Positions 57,001-64,000 of a stretch of 64,000 nt of DNA are shown here, piece after piece (positions within the stretch are counted from its first letter, which is position 1; each line of letters starts with the position of its first letter). A model generated the notes under the pieces. It worked only from the letters and a program-made list of their open reading frames with translations. It was not told the DNA's origin and made no database searches. Source of the stretch: Scalesia atractyloides. Its lineage: Eukaryota; Streptophyta; Magnoliopsida; Asterales; Asteraceae. Location: the NCBI GenBank assembly GCA_947069175.1, contig CAMTDV010000027.1:36097369-36161368 (forward strand), written 5' to 3'. The position numbers were made by a program, and so were the translations under genes.

Positions 57001-57944
57001 AGACTGAAGATCGTAGACGTAATGAGTCTTCTGTGGTGTGGCAAGAGGACTGTACACCACGGTTGAGCTACCCGGTGTGTGAGAACTTCCTTGAAGAGGG
57101 CTATAAAGAAGATTTTGTGACATTAATGCTGCATTTTGCCCTGCAATAACAGCCGCCATCAAACTACTCTGATGATTGATGTCTTTCTTCTTATTATCTA
57201 TCTCACAAGATTTAATAGTTGCAATCATTTCTGTGAGAGTGACATCATTCAGATTTTTTGTCTTCTTGATCATTCCAACATCAGCATCCCAACTCTTCGG
57301 TAATGAATTTAACAGCTGTCTGTTCATAGCACTGTTGGTAAGAGTAATTTCAGTTGATATCATCTGAGAAACGAGCTTCACATATCTTCGGATCTGGTTC
57401 TCAATGGTTTCCCCATAAATGTGATTAAACGAGCTGAATTGTTGATTCAGCTGATTAACTCTGCTGGCCTCATTATTAGCATTTCCCTCATAAATATTGT
57501 GCAATTCACTCCACTCTTCTTTAGCGGTCTTGTAATTTCTGATCGCTATAGAGATGTCAGGTCCAAGAGCCATTGTTAACATAGCTGAAGCCTTTTCATC
57601 TTCTTCAATAATTTTCACATCTTCCGGAGTCCACAAGTGACTTGGCTTTGGAATCTTTGTATCTGGATCTTGATCGGTACTATAAACAATCGTTCGAGGA
57701 CCATTCATAATACATCTCCAAACCCCAGGCTCTTTGGCCTTGCAGTACTGCTCGAATCTGAACTTCCACTCATAGTATTCATCTCCGTTAACAGACGGGG
57801 CACCTTAGTTGAAGTGCCAATAACTTGATCTAATTCCTGTTGAAGGGCCAGAGTATGTGATTGCAGTGCAGCCAAAGTGGCATTGGTTAAATCTTGAGCT
57901 GTCATATAACTGTTCATCATGGTTAACTTTATTAAAATTACCAA
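54011..57944 (-). pseudogene. Gag of copia E with two zinc knuckles, broken
   Basis: The N terminus may start at 57944 (MVILIKLTMMNSYMTAQDLT). The best-kept part is 57708-56338 (456 codons), with copia gag motifs DEKASAMLTMALGPDISIAI, KEEWSELHNIYEGNANNEAS, NQQFSSFNHIYGETIENQIR and LLNSLPKSWDADVGMIKK. A Pro/Gln/Ala-rich stretch and a first CCHC knuckle, CYRCHEPGHFAREC, lie at about 56575-56530. A Gln/Lys-rich coiled-coil-like region (56290-55950) and a long Ser/Glu-rich region (55947-54430) follow. A second knuckle, CFNCGFPGHIA, ends in a TGA at about 54430 before its last Cys. A basic Ser/Pro/Thr tail (54430-54053) leads to protease. The large extra region between knuckles makes this gag unusually long. 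Confidence 0.75.
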
Positions 57945-58400
57945 GTTAATTTAAAGTTAATTTTGAATTATTATAATGAACAGTGATATGAAAATGTGTC
58001 CAAGATAAACGGGTCCGAAATGAGTCCGAGATAGATAATTTCGAGTTAGATAGATCTGAAATCAGTCAGAGATAGGCAATTCCGAGATAGGCAGATCCGA
58101 AATCAGTCCGAGATAGAGAAATTCGGAATGAGGCTTGATTCGGAATGAGAATTAATCTGGAATTAAACTTGATCCGGAATGAGAATTAATCCGGAATGAG
58201 ACGTGATCCGGAATGAGAATGAATCCAGAATGAGACCTGATTCGGAATGAGAATAATCCGGTATTAAGATTAATCCGGAATGTAGTCCTTATCCGAATGT
58301 ATCAGTATTCCGAATTCTCTGCAACAGATAAACACCAACAGTGATCCGTATCCGAAATATGAGCAATCCGGATTAGGTTGTTGAAAATATTCCAGGAATA
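57945..58400 (-). other. Leader of copia E, gag-proximal part, with CCGGAATGAG repeats
   Basis: From about 57995 the plus strand reads repeated GTCCGAGATAG and then ATCCGGAATGAGAATTA units, with a dozen or more imperfect copies to about 58300. There is no coding. The other part of this leader lies at 63151-63339, beyond the nested element D. The exact junction with D is uncertain (58340-58425). Confidence 0.65.
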
Positions 58401-59288
58401 GTAGTCTGGAATCAATCCGAGATGGATTTTTGGGCGTTTTGGAGGTTGTTCTTGAAGTTTTTGACGGTTTGTTTTAGGGTTTTTGCAAGTATTTCGGATT
58501 TTCTTTAGGTATTTCGGATTAACAGCTTGCATTTCGGATTGACGACCTGCGTTCCGGATAAAAAATCAAAGTATTTCGGATTGAAGACTTGAATTTCGGA
58601 TCAGAATCTGCAGTTTGGATCTGGAAAATTTGCAATTCGGATCAGAAAAGCCATTTCGGATTCCATTTCGGATTTTATTTCGGACCAGAAGCCATTTTGG
58701 ATTCCATTTCGGATTAGATTTCGGATTGAATTTCGGATCAGAAAAGCCATTTCGGATCACTATTCCGGATTTCCATTTCGTATCAGATCATTGTATTCCG
58801 AATGTCCATTTCGGATCAGAATAGTGCATTCTGGATTTCGTCTCAGATCACTATTCCCGATCACCATTTCGGATTAGCAATTTGGATTACTGTTCCAGAT
58901 TATCATTTTGGATTGTAAATCCGAGTTACTGTTCCGGATTTGACACTGTTCCGAGTTAGGATTAAGAAAGTGGAAAGTTAACCAGCTGACGTAACTGGAG
59001 TTAACGTTTTCAGACATAGAATTTGATCCATAAATATTCTTGAAAAACTGGTTGCACGGTTAGGCTCGTGTGTTTTAGGACAAAAAAGGCACGGAAAATC
59101 CTAAAATCACTATCAGACAATATACATCATTGGATTCGTATCGTCGAGACGAGTTTAACAGTACAATTTGGTAACCACGCTTTTCAGACAAATTTTTGAA
59201 CGTTTTTAACGGTTTGGTTACGATAAGCTGCGGGTTAGATTTGGATTTTGACACAGGTATACCAAAATCCATTTAAACAGTTAGCTGT
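58400..59288 (+). other. Leader of copia D with TTTCGGATT repeats
   Basis: About 58490-58950 is filled with ATTTCGGATT, ATTTCGGATCAGA and similar units, the complement of the A-leader repeats. About 58960-59240 corresponds to A's gag-proximal leader. No coding; open frames at 58302-58824 are translations of repeats. Confidence 0.65.
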
Positions 59289-61129
59289 GTGTTAAATATG
59301 GGCAAATTGAACAATCTAAGTGAGGGTGTTAAAAACTGGCCAAAGCTGATAAATGCTGAACAATATGTAGAATGGAAGAAGCAATTCGAGGCATTTGTTC
59401 TAAGTGAAGATACTAAGATGTGGAATTGTATGTTCGATGGGTACATTGCTCCCACACGTCGAGTTAATGGAAGAATTATGGTTCTCTCATATGAGAAGAT
59501 GGAAGACTCTGAGAAACGTATATATGATGCTGAGAAGAAGGCTTTAGCAGCGATAAAGATGTCCTTGCCATTTGATATGAAAAACATTTGTAATAGGTAT
59601 GGATCGTCTAGAGAGCTGTGGGAAGCTTTAGAAAAATGTTATCAGAGTACTTCAAGACAAAGCGCATGTGTGAGTGGGACTGCAGTTGTGAAGCTTGGTG
59701 AAGAAGCGGCAAAGATAGAAGAGAAGAAGGAAGCTGCGAAGGAGAAAATGAAAGTCAAGGATGCAAAAGCTACAGTGTGCATGGATGATACAGATGAGCT
59801 TACAGCAGAGGTACAGGTACAATTTCAATCTATTAGCCATACATGTCATAATTGCATTGAACTACAGGGTAAAGTTGACAAATTATCGGAGCAAAACAAA
59901 ATTCTATTAGTTGAATTAGAAAAACTGAAAGAGTCAAATGTTCTTGAGTAAAAGGGAGTCAAATTTTTTAAATACACTCAACTCAAATGAACAAGAAATC
60001 ATCAGTTTGACCAGCAAGTCAATGAACTTTTACAGATAATTGATTTGGCTTGTGAAACTGTGAAGGATACGACTAACGAGCTTTCTAAAAAGTGCACAGA
60101 ATTGGCTAGTGCACAGGCCAAAATTGTTGAACTTCATAGAAAGTTAGACAAATTTGGAGAATCCTCGGTAGTCAGGACTCAAATTCAGAAAAGTTTATAA
60201 AGGAGTAATGATAAAACAAGAGTGGGATTTAGTAAAGCTTCATCTTCTAAGTATCAGGATTACTCCTTTTTACCAAATGAAAATGAGCTAACAGATTTTG
60301 TTCCTACTATACCAGCTATAGTGGATCCGATAACAGTTAACATACCTAGTAGTCCAAGCTCTTTGAAAGAATCTGTTAGGTCTAATAGTACCCCTCATCA
60401 AGTGGATGAGGATACTAAAGACAAAATAGTCAAATTATTTAAAAAGGGATCTAATAGAAATAAAACTTTTAAGAAGAGATCCTGTTTTAAATGTCACAAC
60501 AAAGGGCATGTGCCTAGTTGTTGTCCTTTTAAAATGGGTAAGAAGTGGAGACTGAGGTTGAGGTTAAGGATGGAAATCAGGTTGGGTCAAATAAGAATAT
60601 TAAACCAAGTTCTCAGACAAATCAACCAAGATTTCAACCTAAATCTTCAACATCAAGAAGATTTGATAGTCCAAGAAGATTTTCTCCTAAATCAAGTCAT
60701 GTTAATGGACAATCAAATTGTTTTACAAGGAAAAATTTTGGATATCAAAATCGATACCAGACTGATGGTAATCGAAATGTTCAAAGAAGAAACAGATATA
60801 GGGGTTTTAGTAACTCGAATGTTCAAAACAATCCAAAACTTTTTCAAAGATCAGATTATGATAATGGGAGAAGAAGGTTTCGAGATAATAATTTTCAAAG
60901 GTCGAAAAATCCGAGAGTTTATTGGAACTCTAACGATCAAAGATCTCGTGGAAATTATAAATCTTGTTCAACAGCTAGGAAGACATCTAAGACACCAGTA
61001 GGGTGTGATGGATATTGGATGGATGTTCCAATGGTTGATGAATCTGGACGACCCAACACCTTTAAGGCTTGGGTCCCCAGTCTAACTCAGTTGTTGAGTG
61101 TGTGCAGGATAACCAAGAAGGACTGTTGA
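59289..61129 (+). pseudogene. Gag of copia D, broken
   Basis: The start is at 59289 or the in-frame ATG at 59298 (MGKLNNLSEGVKNWPKLINA). The gag core has EQYVEWKKQFEAFVLSEDTK, MSLPFDMKNICNRYGSSREL and WEALEKCYQSTSRQ. A Lys/Glu-rich region and a coiled coil follow to 59951, then after frame breaks CKKCTEL-like and AQAKIVELHRKLDKFGES sequence. A later frame from 60222 has YSFLPNENELTDFVPTIP and the zinc knuckle CFKCHNKGHVPSC (about 60483-60520). The last part, 60545-61129, is Gln/Arg/Asn-rich and ends with VPSLTQLLSVCRITKKDC. The YxFLP-E-ELTDF stretch and knuckle match copia A. The protein would form particles; no pol follows it. Confidence 0.78.
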
Positions 61130-62742
61130 TGTGTTCAACAGTGGTTATTCCTGTAAATCATCTAAGGTGAATAGTAGGTTACACATGGTAACGAATTATT
61201 TACTTCTGTGTTAGACACAGGTTTACTAAAAGTGAAAAACCTCTTGTCAGGTTAAAGTGGGAGTCTGTTTGTGTTTAAAATTTCCGTTTTTAAAACTTTA
61301 CATCATAAAAAACAAAATTTAGGGGGAGAAATTTCCCTAAGCCAAAAAGAGTGTTAGTTAGTGCGTGAGTTTAGGGGGGGGGGGGTAAGTTGAAAAGTTT
61401 AAAGTTTGTTCAAAAATTAAAAAATGAGTTTTTACTGTGTGAAAAAGAAGAAATGATAGTTACATCGGCAAGTTAGATTGTCGCACTGAAATTAAAAGAA
61501 AATTCCTTAAGTGTGAGAGCATGATGTACCAGTAGGCAAAAGGCATGAAATAATCAACTTACCTTGGTGATACAAATAAAATAAACTATATATGAGTGGG
61601 TAACATATCAGTGGCGTATGGTTTTATAACCTTAAATCTTGCGTTGATAGATTGCCATAATCTGAGGTTTTAGGTCTTTATATCGTTATTTCATCCGGGG
61701 TATCAAGGTTGTCCTTTTGCTGCATCCGGATATATGCTGACCTAGGCACAACCAGGATATCTTAAAAGAGCTAAAATGCCAAATCCCAAATATTGAAGAA
61801 GCTCTCCTAGAGAGTCATTCAAGTGTGCAAAATTGCATTATTCGTACCAAAATATGGTATTTGCCCTAACCCTCGTTGGATATTGGTCTCTTTGTTGTAC
61901 GGAAGTACTGATCTGATCACCAATTATCTAACGTTGTAATTCAAAAGGATGAATTTTGGTATACTCACCTACTACGATGAATTTTTGTGCATACCTTGAT
62001 CGCGGGGGTATGTCCTGAAGTGGGACACACTAGTATATCAGTATCAACTAACTAAACAGATCACGAGGTAATGGTACTTGAAATGTTCATGTATTTTGTT
62101 TAAGTGGATAAACAATACTGGTAATCGTCTTGAATTGTTATTCATGAATATTGCATATAAAATAATCAGATAGTGTGAAAACAGTTTGGTGTTGCTGATA
62201 TGATCTTCTTAATGGTGATTCTCACAAAAATAGAGTGTTTATTTTCTTGTTAGTTATTTGTTTTCAGAAAAAAAAAATACAAAAAGAAATGTTTTTAAAG
62301 TCTCCCAGTTTGATCTGATAAGTTGTTTGTTTTTGCATGATAAGATAAAATATTGGTTTATCTTTAATGTAGAAAAGAACTAATTGTTTTTCGAGTTACT
62401 TGCTTGTGTTTCTAAACAGATTGATGCAATTATCAAAATGAAGTGCAGAATTCAAGTAAAGTACATATTAAGAGTGGAGTGATGAATGCGTGAAGATGCA
62501 TGCTAGGATCCTTCTACTACATTGCAAAGGGAGATATAGAGGAATATGGATATAAGAGCTTAACCAGAGAATGCTAGCTTGCTAATCTACAATGAATGAA
62601 ACTTTTGGTGATTGGATGCATCAGCTTAGGGGGAGTCTATTGTTGTCTGAATCTACATGTAGCTGAAGCTATCCAAATACCAAAAGAACACAAGATGTTT
62701 GAAGACAAAGTTACACTATGAAGATATTGTCAAGGGGGAGTC
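61130..62742 (+). other. Post-gag non-coding region of copia D with shared 3' module
   Basis: There is no coding. It contains a 12-G run at 61374-61385, the conserved module at about 61585-62040 (TGGTATACTCACCTACTACG and ACCTTGATCGCGGGGGTATG are prominent), AGCTTAGGGGGAGTC near 62625 and the polypurine tract AAGGGGGAG at 62732-62740 directly before the LTR. Apparently pol was deleted between gag and this region. Confidence 0.65.
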
Positions 62743-63150
62743 TGTTGGTGCATATTAGTGACAACAGCTTAATAGTTTAATAGTTTAGTCTTTGGATATT
62801 TTGTGTTGGGCTTAGCATTTGTGTTTAGCTTGTTTAGAGTTGTAATGGGCTTGGAGAATGGCCTAGCCCAGTATAAGGCCTAGTATGTAGACATGTAGTA
62901 TAAATACATGTTATGCATTAGGGTTTGAAGTTAGACAGTTGGTTGGAAGAAATCTACAGAGAGTGGCTGAGAGATTTCTAGAGAGTCTTGAATTGGTTGT
63001 AAACACATTGTGTTGGATAATCAATAGAAGACTGTTTAAAGGAATTGTGTTCGTGTTCTTGTGTTTTCTGTGAAATCTGATCTAGGGGATTCCACACTCT
63101 AGATTAGATAGACGATTCTGTCAAGATCCATAAGGACTAGGGGACCTACA
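62743..63150 (+). repeat. 3' LTR of copia D
   Basis: This is 408 bp, TGTTGGTGC to GACCTACA. It is recognisably the same family as 28137-28617 and 37155-37488 on the opposite strand. It includes TAGTATAAATACATG near 62897, a plausible TATA box, with the R region likely to begin shortly after. Confidence 0.82.
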
Positions 63151-63339
63151 AACAGTATCAAATCCGAAATCCTCAAGCCTTCTTCGAGTTCTTCGGAACA
63201 GTAGCAATTCCGATAAAATAACAACGATCTTCAACTCTGAACAGTAATCCGGGTTGAGCAGTAACAACTTTCAATTCTGAACAGTTCTTCAATCTGCGAT
63301 ACCTGGAGCTTGTATTGTACAGCAGGCTCTGATACCAAT
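63151..63339 (-). other. Leader of copia E, LTR-proximal part, with primer site
   Basis: E's leader resumes after D with AACAGTATCAAATCCG and GAACAGTAATCCGGG. The primer site TGGTATCAGAGCCTGCT (minus strand, 63337-63321) matches initiator tRNA-Met well and lies two bases inside the 5' LTR. Confidence 0.75.
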
Positions 63340-63642
63340 TGTAAGTCCTGATAATCGGATCTGACAGGTATCGTAAGACTAATCGATTGCAGAAATAAAG
63401 ATTAAAATGAAGAACAACTCTTGAATCAAAACACAACTTGCATACACCAGAATAGTGTATGATACAAGTTTTTCTATATTAACTCTCTAACCTTGAAACA
63501 TTAACCTAATACATATATTTATACTAACCATCTAGCCCATTAGTTACAACCCTAGGCCCATGAGGCACTAGGAAGCCCAAAACCCTTCAATAAGCCCAAA
63601 TGTAGCACTGTTGTGTAAACCTCCAAGAATATAAGCCCAACA
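63340..63642 (-). repeat. 5' LTR of copia E
   Basis: 303 bp, TGTAAGTCCTGATAATCGG to AAGCCCAACA on the plus strand. It has few differences from 45922-46224 (about a dozen by eye), so E is a younger insertion than the Athila-like element or B. An open frame at 63173-63436 is chance. Confidence 0.88.
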
Positions 63643-64000
63643 ATGTGCTTATGTGATTTTATGTTATGTTTGACTTATGTTGCTATTGCTCTCGCATTTA
63701 AATTCCTTACAACTCACACACAAATGCATGCAAGCACCATACATATTACGTGACTATGTGTTTCATACAATATGTTATAATGCAATATATATATGCTATT
63801 GATATATCTCTCACTACACACACAATTTACTACCTAGTATTTATATTACTCTTAATATAAGTCTTTTTTCCCTCAAAGTTTTTCGAAAACACTTATTCTT
63901 CCGATTTCAAAATATTTACTTTTCATAATTAAGACTTTTGAGGCGTTTTTGTTTTCAAATCTTATCAAAGTGAGTTCATGTGACGGGCATGTAGTAACTG
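63643..64000 (+). other. Leader of chromovirus C, resumed
   Basis: AT-rich sequence beginning with the 5-bp duplication ATGTG. It contains a TATATA run near 63787 and ends within the leader. No coding is seen. Gag of C is expected to the right. Confidence 0.5.

Larger units (their letters stand above)
58400..63150 (+). mobile_element. Copia element D, a gag-only derivative of the A family inserted in the leader of E
   Basis: On the plus strand a repeat-rich leader (about 58400-59288) is followed by gag (59289-61129), the shared 3' module (61585-62040), a polypurine tract AAGGGGGAGTC, and a 408-bp 3' LTR (62743-63150). The LTR matches copia A's (TGTTGGTGCATATT-GTGAC at the start, AGGGGACCTACA at the end). 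There is no 5' LTR, no primer site and no pol. The leader matches A's leader inverted, including CGTCGAGACGAGTTTAACAG. After 63150 the sequence is E's leader up to E's primer site, so D lies within E. A target duplication could not be confirmed because the left end is lost. Confidence 0.78.
45922..63642 (-). mobile_element. SIRE-like Ty1/copia element E (17.7 kb including nested D)
   Basis: LTRs of 303 bp at 45922-46224 and 63340-63642 bound it. On the minus strand the order is primer site, leader (interrupted by D), gag with two zinc knuckles, protease, integrase, RT, RNase H (ending about 50600), the shared 3' module, a CCGGAAT-repeat region, a fourth coding region (48698-46255), polypurine tract and LTR. 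Without D the element is about 13 kb, in the size range of SIRE-group elements. The target duplication is ACGTG/ATGTG. The LTR sequence (TGTTGGGCTTATATTC) differs from A and D, so E is a separate family that shares internal non-coding sequence with them. The left LTR terminus reads TTTTGGGC, a mutated end. Confidence 0.85.
43539..64000 (+). mobile_element. Chromovirus-type Ty3/gypsy element C, 5' portion (runs off the window)
   Basis: A plus-strand LTR (43539-45852) and a primer site (45855-45872) are followed by 49 bases of leader. Copia E then intervenes (45922-63642), and the leader resumes at 63643-64000. The leader halves join at ACGTG (45917-45921) and ATGTG (63643-63647), a 5-bp duplication with one change. 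Gag and pol would lie right of the window. C is itself inserted in the right LTR of B. Confidence 0.75.

Noticed and set aside
58302..58824. Open frames with repeated FRIPFRI or NPKWNPK patterns
   Set aside because: They are translations of the TTTCGGATT leader repeats of D. No protein family is suggested.

Overview
This window looks like repeat-dense nuclear DNA of a flowering plant. It is AT-rich, the few real exons carry spliceosomal introns, and almost every recognisable coding stretch belongs to a plant transposable element. Element types present are Athila-like and chromovirus-like Ty3/gypsy, SIRE-like Ty1/copia, a Mutator-like element with a FAR1-type transposase, an L1-type LINE and two hAT-like elements. 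The overall style suggests Asteraceae, but that is a judgement from memory of such elements and no search was run. No intact cellular gene is visible. The best non-transposon candidate is a pair of short terminal exons at the extreme left edge (68-329).

Layout, left to right. 1-6996: AT-rich intergenic DNA with two small non-autonomous hAT-like elements (1584-2136 and 5359-6171), each with an exact 8-bp target duplication. 6997-21272: a complete but decayed 14.3-kb Athila-like Ty3/gypsy element on the minus strand. It has LTRs of 1357 bp, a tRNA-Asp-type primer site, gag, protease, RT/RNase H, integrase, an env-position third ORF, and the polypurine tract. It sits in an older LTR-like sequence (about 6550-6996 plus 21273-22255). 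22256-24610: a degenerate chromovirus-type LTR. 24650-25570: an L1-type LINE RT remnant.

25991 to beyond the right edge is a five-deep nest. The outermost layer is a Mutator-like element whose transposase exons lie at 26742-28136 and 37489-38716. A SIRE-like copia element, here called A (28137-37488, minus), is inserted in one of those exons. A chromovirus deletion derivative, B (from 38717, minus), cuts the transposase at its C-terminal end. B's right LTR is interrupted by chromovirus C (from 43539, plus). C's leader is interrupted by a 17.7-kb SIRE-like copia, E (45922-63642, minus). E's own leader is interrupted by D (about 58400-63150, plus), a gag-only relative of A.

Nearly all coding regions carry stops and frameshifts, so the window is a record of successive insertions rather than a set of working genes. 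The observations most worth following concern non-coding organisation. In two unrelated retroelements (Athila-like and E) the extra ORF downstream of pol begins directly behind a strong splice-acceptor sequence, and in both a sequence related to the element's own 5' control or leader region recurs upstream of that ORF. A module of about 430 bp downstream of pol is shared by A, D and E. The introns of the Mutator-like transposase carry at least 14 exact copies of one 9-mer. The LTR of C carries three tRNA-like Pol III box pairs.
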